A stretch of DNA of 64,000 nucleotides from Clostridiales bacterium. Its GTDB lineage: Bacteria > Bacillota > Clostridia > Oscillospirales > Oscillospiraceae. Both the position numbers and the translations under genes were made by a program. The notes under the pieces are model-generated. The model was not told the DNA's origin. It did not search any database and saw nothing but the letters and a program-made list of their open reading frames with translations. Each line of letters opens with the position of its first letter. The first letter of the stretch is position 1. Location of the stretch: positions 27,032 to 91,031 of the forward strand of contig JALFUW010000071.1 of NCBI GenBank assembly GCA_022786995.1, read 5' to 3'. Shown piece by piece: positions 37,961 to 46,519 of the stretch.

Positions 37961-39859
37961 TTAGTCCAATTCAAAAGCGCCGGTATACAGTCGGTAGTAG
38001 GTGCCCTTCTGGGCAATCAGCTCGTCGTGGCTGCCCCGCTCGATGATGCGGCCGTGATCGAGCACCATGATGCAATCGGAATTGCGAATGGTGCTCAGGC
38101 GGTGGGCAATGACGAACACGGTTCTGCCGTGCATCAGGGCATCCATGCCGTCCTGTACCAGTTTTTCGGTACGGGTATCGATGGAGGAGGTGGCCTCGTC
38201 CAGAATCATCACGGGAGGATCGGCTACCGCCGCCCGGGCAATGGCAATCAGCTGCCGCTGACCCTGGGACAGGCTGGCGCCGTTGCCGGTGAGCACCGTC
38301 TGGTAGCCCTGAGGCAGACGGGTGATAAAGTCGTGGGCATTTGCCAGCTTCGCCGCCTTGACGCACTCGTCATCGGTGGCGTCCAGCTTGCCGTAGCGGA
38401 TGTTGTCCATCACCGTGCCGGTGAACAGGTTGGTCTCCTGCAAGACCACACCCAGAGAACGGCGCAGATCGGGCTTGGCGATCTTGTTAATGTTGATGTT
38501 GTCGTAGCGGATCTTGCCGTCGGCAATGTCATAAAAGCGGTTAATCAGGTTCGTAATGGTGGTCTTGCCCGCTCCGGTGGCACCCACGAAGGCAATCTTC
38601 TCGCCGGGATGGGCGTACAGGGTCACATCATGCAGCACGGTTTTCTCCGGCACATAGCCGAAGTCCACTTCCGTCATGGTGATGTCGCCCTTCAGCTCGG
38701 TGTAGGTCACGGTGCCGTCCGCCTGATGGGGATGCTTCCATGCCCAGCGGCCGGTGCGCTTGTCGGTCTCGGTAATATTGCCTTTTTCGTCAATTTCCGC
38801 ATTGACCAGCCGGACATAGCCCTGATCCTGCTCCGGCTCCTCGTCCATCAGCTCAAAGATCCGCTCGGCACCGGCAAGAGCCATGACAATGGAATTGATC
38901 TGGTTGGACACCTGAGAAATGGGCATATTGAAGGAACGGGACAGGGTCAGGAAGCTGATGAGCTTGCCAACCGTCAATAGCTTTCCGCCGGAGAATACCG
39001 TGAGCAGGCCGCCCACGATGGCGAGAATCGCGTACTGGGCGTAGCCCAGATTGTTGTTGAGGGGGCCCATGGCGTTGGAGTAGGCGCCGGCAAGGTAGGC
39101 ATCACCCCGCAGCTTTTCGTTCAGCACGTCAAACTCTTTCTTGCAGGTATCCTCATGGGTGAAGACCTTCACCACCCGCTGACCGTTGATCATTTCCTCC
39201 ACATAGCCGTTGACCGCGCCCAGAGAGCGCTGCTGGCCGATGAAGAATTTGGCGGATTTTCCCGCAATGATTTTGGTTGCGAAGACGATGACCAGCACGG
39301 TAAGCAGCTGCAAAACCGTCAGAATGGGAGAAGTAATCAGCATGGTCACCAGCACCACCGCCAGCGTCACCACGGAAGACGCGCACTGGGGGATAGCCTG
39401 GGAGATCATCTGCCGCAGAGTGTCGATATCGCTGGTGTAGCGGCTCATGATATCGCCGGCGGTATGGGTGTCAAAGTAGCGGATGGGGAGGGTCTGCATA
39501 TGGGTGAACATCTGATCCCGAATGGTCTTCTGGGTGCCCTGGCTGACCTTCACCATCAGGTAGTTCATCAGAAACGCCGACACCATACCAACCAGATAAA
39601 TACAGGCCATCATAGTCAGGAACCGAAGAAGGGGCCCGAAATCGGGATTGACCTGCCCCAGCATGGGAGTGATGTAGTCGTCCACCAGCGTGCCCAGAGA
39701 GGCGGAACTGGCTGCCTGGGCCACGGCGCTGAACACCACGCACAGGGCTACCACCATCAGGGTACCCTTGTATTTCAGCATATACGACAGCAGCCGGGAA
39801 AGGGTCTGCTTTGGCTTTTTCGCCATGCGGCCGTCGCCGCGCATTTTCACAGGAGGCAT
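37961..39859 (-). CDS. ABC transporter ATP-binding/permease protein
   Basis: VGATGAGKTTITNLINRFYD Walker A; LSQGQRQLIAIARA signature; ILDEATSSID Walker B. Confidence 0.94.
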   Translation of the reverse strand: MPPVKMRGDGRMAKKPKQTLSRLLSYMLKYKGTLMVVALCVVFSAVAQAASSASLGTLVDDYITPMLGQVNPDFGPLLRFLTMMACIYLVGMVSAFLMNYLMVKVSQGTQKTIRDQMFTHMQTLPIRYFDTHTAGDIMSRYTSDIDTLRQMISQAIPQCASSVVTLAVVLVTMLITSPILTVLQLLTVLVIVFATKIIAGKSAKFFIGQQRSLGAVNGYVEEMINGQRVVKVFTHEDTCKKEFDVLNEKLRGDAYLAGAYSNAMGPLNNNLGYAQYAILAIVGGLLTVFSGGKLLTVGKLISFLTLSRSFNMPISQVSNQINSIVMALAGAERIFELMDEEPEQDQGYVRLVNAEIDEKGNITETDKRTGRWAWKHPHQADGTVTYTELKGDITMTEVDFGYVPEKTVLHDVTLYAHPGEKIAFVGATGAGKTTITNLINRFYDIADGKIRYDNININKIAKPDLRRSLGVVLQETNLFTGTVMDNIRYGKLDATDDECVKAAKLANAHDFITRLPQGYQTVLTGNGASLSQGQRQLIAIARAAVADPPVMILDEATSSIDTRTEKLVQDGMDALMHGRTVFVIAHRLSTIRNSDCIMVLDHGRIIERGSHDELIAQKGTYYRLYTGAFELD

Positions 39860-41605
39860 TTATTCCATCACTCCTTTCGTCTGGGATTCGTAGACCTCGC
39901 GGTAGATATCGCTGGTTTTCAGCAGCTCGTCATGCTTGCCCTGGGCCACGATCCTGCCGCCGTCCATAACCAGAATCAGGTCGCACGACTGCACGGAGGC
40001 AATCCGTTGGGCAATGATAATTTTGGTGGTTTCGGGAATCTCCCCCACCAGCGCCTGCCGGATGGACGCGTCGGTGCGGGTATCCACGGCGGAGGTGGAG
40101 TCGTCCAGAATCAGAATCTTCGGCTTTTTCAGCAGCGCCCGGGCAATGCACAGCCGCTGCTTCTGACCGCCGGAGACATTGGTGCCCCCCTGCTCGATAT
40201 GGGTATCGTACCCATCGGGGAAGGAGCGGATGAATTCATCGGCGCAGGCGATGCGGCAGGCGTGAACCATTTCCTCATCGGTAGCATCCGGGTTGCCCCA
40301 GCGCAGATTCTCCCGAATGGTGCCGGAGAACAGCACATTTTTCTGCAAAACCATGGACACCGCGTCCCGCAGCGCTTTCACATCATAGTCCCGGACATCC
40401 ACGCCGCCCACCTTGATGCTGCCCTCGGTGACATCGTACAGTCTGGGAATCAGCTGCACCAGCGTAGATTTGCTGGAGCCGGTGCCGCCTAAGATTCCCA
40501 CGGTCATGCCGGAGGCGATGTGCAGATCGATATTCTCCAGCGCCGCCCGGTCGGCGGTCTTGGAATAGCGGAAGGAAACATTGTCAAAGTCCACAGAGCC
40601 GTCCACCACGGTTTCCACAGGGTTTTCGTGGTTTTTCAGCTCAGGCTTCTCCGCCAGAATCTCAGTCGTCCGGCGCATGGGGGCCCGGGACATGGTGACC
40701 ATGACGAACACCATGGACAGCATCATAAGGGAGCTTAAAATCTGAATGGTGAAGGTGAACATGGAGGTCAGCTGGCCGGTGGTCAGGCCCATGGCAGCGT
40801 CGTTGCCGGAGGCCACCACCATGGCCGCGCCCAGATAGGAAATCACCAGAATGCAGGTGTACACCGAAAACTGCATCAGAGGATTGTTGAAGGCCAGTGT
40901 TTGCTCCGCTTTACAGAAATCCTGATAGATACTCTCGGACACGGAAGTGAATTTGTCAGTCTCCCGGCTCTCCCGGACGAAGGACTTGACCACCCGGATA
41001 CCGTGGACATTCTCCTGCACCACGTTGTTAAGCTTATCGTAGGTTCTGAATACCCGGTCAAAGATGGGGAAGACAATGCGGATCAGGATAAACAGCCCCA
41101 GGCCCATCAGCGGCAGCACCACGCAGTACACAAGGCACAGCCGGGGGCTGACGGAGAAGGCATTGGCCGTTGCCAGAATCAGCATCATGGGGCAGCGGAT
41201 GGCCATGCGGATCATCATTTGGAAGGTCATTTGAATGTTCGCCACGTCCGAGGTCAGGCGGGTGACGATGGACGCGGTGGAAAATTTGTCGATGTTGGCA
41301 AAGTCAAACTCCTGCACCTTATAATACATATCGTGGCGTAGGTTCCGGGCAAAGCCGGTGGCGGCGTAGGATGCCAGCACCGCCGAGGCGATGCCGAACA
41401 TAAGGGAAATCAAAGCGTAGAGCACCAGCAGGCCGCCGTTTCCCACAACGGCACCCATGCTGCCTACGCTGACGCCCTCGTCCACCACCTTCGCCAGTAC
41501 CAGCGGGATTTTCGTCTCCATGTACACCTCGCCGATCATGCAGACCGGGGCCAGGATGGCGGGCCATTTGTATTCCCGGATACACCGGGCAAGGGGTTTT
41601 ATCAT
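39860..41605 (-). CDS. ABC transporter ATP-binding/permease protein (heterodimer partner)
   Basis: LGGTGSSKSTLVQLIPRLYD; VSGGQKQRLCIARALLKKPKILILDDSTSAVD. Confidence 0.94.
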   Translation of the reverse strand: MIKPLARCIREYKWPAILAPVCMIGEVYMETKIPLVLAKVVDEGVSVGSMGAVVGNGGLLVLYALISLMFGIASAVLASYAATGFARNLRHDMYYKVQEFDFANIDKFSTASIVTRLTSDVANIQMTFQMMIRMAIRCPMMLILATANAFSVSPRLCLVYCVVLPLMGLGLFILIRIVFPIFDRVFRTYDKLNNVVQENVHGIRVVKSFVRESRETDKFTSVSESIYQDFCKAEQTLAFNNPLMQFSVYTCILVISYLGAAMVVASGNDAAMGLTTGQLTSMFTFTIQILSSLMMLSMVFVMVTMSRAPMRRTTEILAEKPELKNHENPVETVVDGSVDFDNVSFRYSKTADRAALENIDLHIASGMTVGILGGTGSSKSTLVQLIPRLYDVTEGSIKVGGVDVRDYDVKALRDAVSMVLQKNVLFSGTIRENLRWGNPDATDEEMVHACRIACADEFIRSFPDGYDTHIEQGGTNVSGGQKQRLCIARALLKKPKILILDDSTSAVDTRTDASIRQALVGEIPETTKIIIAQRIASVQSCDLILVMDGGRIVAQGKHDELLKTSDIYREVYESQTKGVME

Positions 41606-42060
41606 GCTTTGGTTTCCTCCTTTTTTGATTGCCCATTTTCCGGGCAGACATTGTCGATGGCGCGCTGCAAAAACTGGGCGAACTGCGCCTTTTCTTCCTC
41701 CGAAAAGCCCTGAACGATACGGCTTTCGTTTTCCAGAATAACCGCGTGCATCCGCTCGTGGCAGGCAAGGCCCTTTTCCGAGATAAGGATTCGCTTGCTG
41801 CGGCGGTCTTTGGGGTCGGTTTTCAGTTCCACAAAGCCCTTCTGCTCCAGCCGGGACAGGAGGCCCGACACCGTCGGATGGGTCAGGTGCAGCTCCGCTT
41901 CCACATCCCGGGCGTAGGTAGGCAACTGGCCTCGATGCGCCACAAAAGCCATGAGCCGCCCCTGAGACGCGGTCAGATCCAGTTTGTCCAGTGCTTCCGT
42001 CATGGTCTGATCACAGCACCAGTGCAGAATCCGCACCAGATGTCCGTAATGCACATGCAA
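41602..42060 (-). CDS. MarR-family transcriptional regulator
   Basis: LTASQGRLMAFVAHRGQLPTYARDVEAELHLTHPTVSGLLSRLEQKGFVELKTDPKDRRSKRILIS. Confidence 0.93.
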   Translation of the reverse strand: MHVHYGHLVRILHWCCDQTMTEALDKLDLTASQGRLMAFVAHRGQLPTYARDVEAELHLTHPTVSGLLSRLEQKGFVELKTDPKDRRSKRILISEKGLACHERMHAVILENESRIVQGFSEEEKAQFAQFLQRAIDNVCPENGQSKKEETKA

Positions 42061-42080
42061 TTCATCACCCCCGCATAGAT

Positions 42081-42096
42081 ATGTAGCAGGCTACAT
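42081..42096. promoter_or_regulatory. Putative MarR operator (perfect 7-2-7 palindrome)
   Basis: ATGTAGCAGGCTACAT immediately upstream of the marR start. Confidence 0.7.
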
Positions 42097-42363
42097 AATA
42101 GCAGGTTTTATGAAATTCTTCAAGTGGTTTTGTAAAATGTTTACAATTACTTCCCATTTGCATGAGCGGACAGAACCGCGCATATACTACTTTCGAGGTG
42201 ACGCAAGATGAAAGAGGACGAAAAAAAGCCGCTTTCCTGGGAAGCGGCAGACCCCAAGCCCCCGGTGATCCACTCCGGGCGGATGGAGAATCGGACGAGA
42301 AATGAAAAAAGCTGATTGGCTTAACGCGGCAGATAGATATAGGGGAACTTTCCTGCTTTAGCA

Positions 42364-42480
42364 TGTCGTCCTGAGCGAGCGTAAGCGAGTCGAAGGATCT
42401 ACGCACAAACACTTCTGAATCAGGTCAAATCGGCGCCAAGATCCTTCGACTACGCGCTTCGCGCTCCGCTCAGGATGACA
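42364..42480. repeat. CCTGAGCGAAG-family palindromic repeat, copy 3
   Basis: TGTCGTCCTGAGCGAGCGTAAGCGAGTCGAAGGATC ... GATCCTTCGACTACGCGCTTCGCGCTCCGCTCAGGATGACA. Confidence 0.93.
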
Positions 42481-42601
42481 CGGTTTTCTTAATCAGATAA
42501 AACACAATTTACCTAAGCAATACCGGTCGAGGGGCCCAGAGGATATATGATAACCACTCGGGTGCGTAACGCATTGTCAGCGGCGACTCGCCGCAAAAAA
42601 C

Positions 42602-42627
42602 AACAGGGTCGGAAAACCGACCCTGTT
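42602..42627 (-). terminator. Terminator hairpin of the zinc-ribbon gene
   Basis: AACAGGGTCGGAAAACCGACCCTGTT. Confidence 0.75.
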
Positions 42628-42649
42628 ATTTATCATTACATTTTCAGGC

Positions 42650-42928
42650 TTAGCCGTTGGCACGCATCTGAGCGAAGCACTCGCTGCAGAACACGGGGCG
42701 GTCAGTCTTGGGCTGGAAGGGCACCTTGGCCTCACCGCCGCAGCGGGCGCAGGTAGCGGTGAAGAACTCACGGGGAGCACGGGTGGCGTTCTTGCGAGCG
42801 TCACGGCAAGCCTTGCAGCGCTGGGGCTCGTTCTGGAAACCGCGCTCTGCGTAGAACTCCTGCTCACCGGCGGTGAACACGAACTCGTTGCCGCACTCTT
42901 TGCAAACTAAAGTCTTGTCTTCGTACAT
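42650..42928 (-). CDS. Zinc-ribbon domain protein (92 aa)
   Basis: MYEDKTLVCKECGNEFVFTAGEQEFYAERGFQNEPQRCKACRDARK...CARCGGEAKVPFQPKTDRPVFCSECF; multiple CxxC. Confidence 0.9.
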   Translation of the reverse strand: MYEDKTLVCKECGNEFVFTAGEQEFYAERGFQNEPQRCKACRDARKNATRAPREFFTATCARCGGEAKVPFQPKTDRPVFCSECFAQMRANG

Positions 42929-43124
42929 GAAAAATACCTCTCTTCGGTTTGTTGTTGCCCCGTGAAATCCCACCTGAAAAATGATATAACGCAGGGTCGA
43001 AATTATGAATGGCAAACTCTGCCACAAGAGGGATTATACACACATGGTGTCCTTTTGTCAATCCTTAATAAAAAATTTTCCCCGTTTTTTTCAGTTTTAT
43101 GCAACTTTCATCGTCAGTTCCCGG

Positions 43125-44162
43125 CTAAATGGAAAACTGTGTCTGCCCCTCGTAGGGAATATGCAGGTGGTCGTAGGCCAGCGCCGTGACACAGCGGCCC
43201 CGGGGCGTCCGGGTCAGAAAGCCCAGCTGCATGAGGTACGGCTCGTACACATCCTCCAGCGTCACCGCCTCCTCGCCGATGGTGGCAGCCAGGGTTTCCA
43301 GTCCCACCGGGCCGCCGCCGTAGTTCTGGATGATGGCGGTGAGCATCCGGCGGTCGATGTTGTCAAGACCCAGCCCATCTACCTCCAGCCGCTTCAGGGC
43401 CAGATCGGCAGCTTCCTTGGTAATCACGCCGTCGCCCATGACCTCGGCAAAATCCCGCACCCGCCGCAGAAAGCGGTTGGCGATTCGGGGTGTGCCCCGG
43501 CTTCGGGAGGCAATCTCCATGGCACCGGCTTCCTCGATGGGCATGCCCAATATGGTTGCCGAACGGGTGACAATTTTTGCCAGCTCCTGTGGGGTGTACA
43601 GCTCCAGCCGCAGGTTCACGCCGAACCGATCCCGCAACGGTGCGGACAGCTGGCCCGCCCGTGTGGTGGCTCCCACCAGCGTGAATTTTGGCAGATCCAG
43701 GCGGATGGAGTTGGCGCTGGGGCCCTTGCCCACGATGATGTCGATGGCAAAGTCCTCCATGGCGGGGTACAAAATCTCCTCCACCACCCGGTTTAAGCGG
43801 TGGATTTCGTCGATAAACAGAATATCGCCGGGATTTAGATTGGTCAGCAGCGCCGCTAAGTCCCCGGGCTTTTCGATGGCGGGGCCGGAGGTGACCCGGA
43901 TGCCTGCCCCCATTTCGTTGGCGATGACCCCCGCCAGCGTGGTTTTGCCCAGACCCGGCGGGCCGTAGAGCAGGGTGTGATCCAGCGGCTCATTGCGGCG
44001 GCGGGCGGCTTCAATATAGACGGACAGGTTGCTTTTCGCCTTCTCCTGCCCTGTATAGTCCGCCAGCAGCTTTGGCCGTAGACCGATCTCCCCCGCGTCC
44101 TGGGGCGCGAAGGTGGGCGAAATGATGGGGCTGTCCAGTTCCTGAGAGAATTCTAAACTCAT
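43125..44162 (-). CDS. ruvB: Holliday junction branch migration helicase RuvB
   Basis: [46 protein letters not shown]. Confidence 0.97.
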   Translation of the reverse strand: MSLEFSQELDSPIISPTFAPQDAGEIGLRPKLLADYTGQEKAKSNLSVYIEAARRRNEPLDHTLLYGPPGLGKTTLAGVIANEMGAGIRVTSGPAIEKPGDLAALLTNLNPGDILFIDEIHRLNRVVEEILYPAMEDFAIDIIVGKGPSANSIRLDLPKFTLVGATTRAGQLSAPLRDRFGVNLRLELYTPQELAKIVTRSATILGMPIEEAGAMEIASRSRGTPRIANRFLRRVRDFAEVMGDGVITKEAADLALKRLEVDGLGLDNIDRRMLTAIIQNYGGGPVGLETLAATIGEEAVTLEDVYEPYLMQLGFLTRTPRGRCVTALAYDHLHIPYEGQTQFSI

Positions 44163-44171
44163 AATACACCT

Positions 44172-44275
44172 CGGCGTAAGATACAAGATACGAGATACAA
44201 GCTACAAGATAGAAAGCACCAATTCAGAACAGCGAGTATTATCTTCTATCTTGTATCTTAATATCTTGTATCTAT
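44172..44275. repeat. Heptamer-arm inverted repeat, AAGATAC word, ruvB-ruvA spacer
   Basis: AAGATAC/AAGATAC/GAGATAC/AAGCTAC/AAGATAG ... TTATC/TTCTATC/TTGTATC/TTAATATC/TTGTATC. Confidence 0.92.
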
Positions 44276-44874
44276 TTCATGACCATGGCCCGCAAAGCGT
44301 GGCGCACCATCTCTTCCGTGGACGCGTTGGGGTCTACGCCCTTGAGGGCCGCGCTGATCTCCGCGGGGGAATAGCCCAGCTCCTGCAAGGCCGCGTGGGC
44401 CAGAGCCGCGCTGCTCCCCTGCTGCACCGGCGCAGACGCGGCGGTTCCGGCGGAGAAGTCCAGCTCCATGCCACCGCCGCCGATTTTGTCCTTCAATTCC
44501 AGAATAATCCGCTGGGCGATCTTCTTGCCAATGCCCTGGGCGGCGGTGAGCATTTTTTCGTCGCCGGTCATCACCGCCAGCGTAAAATTCTGGGGTCCGC
44601 CGGCGGACAGAATCGCCATAGCGGCCTTGGGGCCGACACCGTTGACGGAAGTCAGCAGCTCATAGCACCGCTGCTCCTCCCGGCTGGAAAAGCCGTACAG
44701 GTCAAAAGCGTCCTCCCGGATGGACTCGGTAATATAGAGCCTGGCGCTCTGGTTCAGCTTCAGCTGGCCTGCGGTATAGGCGGTGATCCGGCAGCCGTAG
44801 CCCACGCCACCGCAGTCGATCACCGCCAGTCCCGGCTCTAAAACCGTCACTGGCCCGGAAACATAGTATAGCAT
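44272..44874 (-). CDS. ruvA: Holliday junction branch migration protein RuvA
   Basis: MLYYVSGPVTVLEPGLAVIDCGGVGYGCRI; LLTSVNGVGPKAAMAILS; GIGKKIAQRIILELKDK. Confidence 0.96.
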   Translation of the reverse strand: MLYYVSGPVTVLEPGLAVIDCGGVGYGCRITAYTAGQLKLNQSARLYITESIREDAFDLYGFSSREEQRCYELLTSVNGVGPKAAMAILSAGGPQNFTLAVMTGDEKMLTAAQGIGKKIAQRIILELKDKIGGGGMELDFSAGTAASAPVQQGSSAALAHAALQELGYSPAEISAALKGVDPNASTEEMVRHALRAMVMK

Positions 44875-44897
44875 TTTGAAAACCTCCAAACACGGAA

Positions 44898-45003
44898 TGA
44901 GATACAAGATACAAGATACTAGATACAAGATATGGAGCAAGGGCTCAGATACAATGCAATATCTTGTATCTTCTATCTTGTATCTTGTATCTTACATCTT
45001 GCT
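44898..45003. repeat. Heptamer-arm inverted repeat, AAGATAC word, ruvA-ruvC spacer
   Basis: GAGATAC/AAGATAC/AAGATAC/TAGATAC/AAGATAT ... ATC/TTGTATC/TTCTATC/TTGTATC/TTGTATC/TTACATC/TTGC. Confidence 0.93.
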
Positions 45004-45491
45004 TCCGCTTGTGCAAGCAAAGACGTGCTGGATCGGGCGTGGCACAGAGCGATGGCCACGGCATCCGCCGCGTCGTCGGGCTTGGGGACGGTACTCAGAT
45101 GCAACAGACGCTTCGTCATATCCTGCATCTGATGCTTGGTGGCGTTTCCGTAGCCCACCACCGCCTGCTTGACCTGCATGGGCTTGTACTCGAAAATGGG
45201 CACCCCGGCCTGCCGCACCGCCAGCAGGATGACCCCCCGGCTCTGGGCCACGTTGATGCCCGTGGTCACATTCTGCCCGAAAAACAGTTCTTCAATGGCC
45301 ACCGCCTCCGGCTGGGACACCCGCAGCAGCTCCGTCATGTCGTTATAGATCACTTCCAGCCGCCACGGGAAGTCTGTGTTCGGCGGCGTGGTGATGGCAC
45401 CGCAGTTGAGAAGCCGATACTGCCCCCGCTGGGCCTCGATCACTCCGAAGCCGGTGATCCCATAGCCCGGGTCAATTCCCAATATCCGCAT
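44973..45491 (-). CDS. ruvC: Crossover junction endodeoxyribonuclease RuvC
   Basis: MRILGIDPGYGITGFGVIEA; AIEELFFGQNVTTGINVAQSRG; C-terminus KIQDTR encoded by the repeat. Confidence 0.96.
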   Translation of the reverse strand: MRILGIDPGYGITGFGVIEAQRGQYRLLNCGAITTPPNTDFPWRLEVIYNDMTELLRVSQPEAVAIEELFFGQNVTTGINVAQSRGVILLAVRQAGVPIFEYKPMQVKQAVVGYGNATKHQMQDMTKRLLHLSTVPKPDDAADAVAIALCHARSSTSLLAQAEARCKIQDTR

Positions 45492-45634
45492 TACAGGCCA
45501 CCTCTGGCAATGCTCCAAATCTGCCAGATAACAAACAGGATAAACAGCACAAGGCCGATCCGCGCGCCCCATACCTGCCACGCGGGCCGGGGTTCATAGC
45601 CCTCCTGCCGCTCCAATTCTTCCTTTTCCTCCAT
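45491..45634 (-). CDS. 47-aa single-TM microprotein upstream of ruvC
   Basis: MEEKEELERQEGYEPRPAWQVWGARIGLVLFILFVIWQIWSIARGGL; stop overlaps ruvC ATG (TAATG). Confidence 0.6.
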   Translation of the reverse strand: MEEKEELERQEGYEPRPAWQVWGARIGLVLFILFVIWQIWSIARGGL

Positions 45635-45699
45635 GGATTTCACTCCTTTCTGCTATCATAGCACATTTGTTTCAAAATTCCTAGATGGTTTTTGAAAAA

Positions 45700-45815
45700 A
45701 ACAGTTGACAATTGACAGTTGACAGTTGACAATGAAGGAGTCCCTGTGGGACAATTTGAATCTATCCCGAAGGGATACCAAAAAATGTCAATTTTCAATT
45801 GTCCATTGTCAATTC
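45700..45815. repeat. Heptamer-arm inverted repeat, ACAGTTG word, with conserved two-hairpin core
   Basis: ACAGTTG/ACAATTG/ACAGTTG/ACAGTTG/ACAATGA; core (reverse complement) TTGGTATCCCTTCGGGATAGATTCAAATTGTCCCACAGGGAC. Confidence 0.93.
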
Positions 45816-45830
45816 AAAGGAGACTCGAAA

Positions 45831-46499
45831 ATGCTGACCCAATACAAAGAGAAGGCCCCCGTCCGGGGCGTGTTATTCGACGTAGACGGCGTGATTCTGG
45901 ACACAGAGTGCCTGTACTCCCGGTTCTGGATGGAGGCCTGCCACTATTTTGGCTTTCCCATGACGAAAGAGCAATCCCTGCAAATGCGCAGCCTCAACAA
46001 GACCGCCGGGCAGGAAAAATTTCACGCCCTGTTCGGCCCTGCCGCCGACTATGCCACCATCCGTCAAAAGCGTATTGAGCTGATGGATGCCTTTGTGGAA
46101 AAAGAGGGCGTGGCGGCAAAGCCCGGAATTTACGCTCTGCTGGACGCGCTGGACGAAAAGGGCATCCCCTGCGCCATCACCAGCTCCTCTCCCTACCAGC
46201 GGCTTGAGCGCTACTTAACCCCTCTGAAGCTGTTCCACCGCTTCCAAAAGGTCATCACCGGCTATGACGTGCCAAAGGGCAAGCCGGAGCCGGATATCTA
46301 CCTGCGGGGCGCGGCGGATCTGGAGATTGCGCCGAATGGGTGTCTCGCTCTCGAGGACTCCCCCGCCGGGATTCTGTCCGCTTACCGGGCTGGCTGTCTT
46401 CCTGTTCTGATTCCCGATCAGGACTGCCCCGGCGAGGATACCCTGTCCCTGCTGTACGCCAAAGCCGATACTCTGACGGATGTCATTGCCTTACTATAA
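45831..46499 (+). CDS. HAD-family hydrolase (beta-phosphoglucomutase-like)
   Basis: VRGVLFDVDGVILDTE; ITSSSPYQRLERYL; GKPEPDIYLRGA; LALEDSPAGILSAYRAG. Confidence 0.93.
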   Translation: MLTQYKEKAPVRGVLFDVDGVILDTECLYSRFWMEACHYFGFPMTKEQSLQMRSLNKTAGQEKFHALFGPAADYATIRQKRIELMDAFVEKEGVAAKPGIYALLDALDEKGIPCAITSSSPYQRLERYLTPLKLFHRFQKVITGYDVPKGKPEPDIYLRGAADLEIAPNGCLALEDSPAGILSAYRAGCLPVLIPDQDCPGEDTLSLLYAKADTLTDVIALL

Positions 46500-46519
46500 A
46501 TAGAAAAGAGAGGAACACC

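Noticed and set aside
44172-45003. CRISPR or minisatellite interpretation of heptamer arrays
   Set aside because: Units are 7 bp with no spacers, and arrays always occur as opposed complementary arms, so inverted-repeat elements fit better.
45726-45830. N-terminal extension of the HAD hydrolase ORF (MTMKESLWDNLNLS...)
   Set aside because: Translates the repeat core; ATG 45831 after AAAGGAGAC is the expected start.
46340-46519. N-terminal extension of the phosphohexomutase ORF
   Set aside because: Overlaps the HAD gene in another frame; a good RBS (AGAGAGG) precedes ATG 46520.
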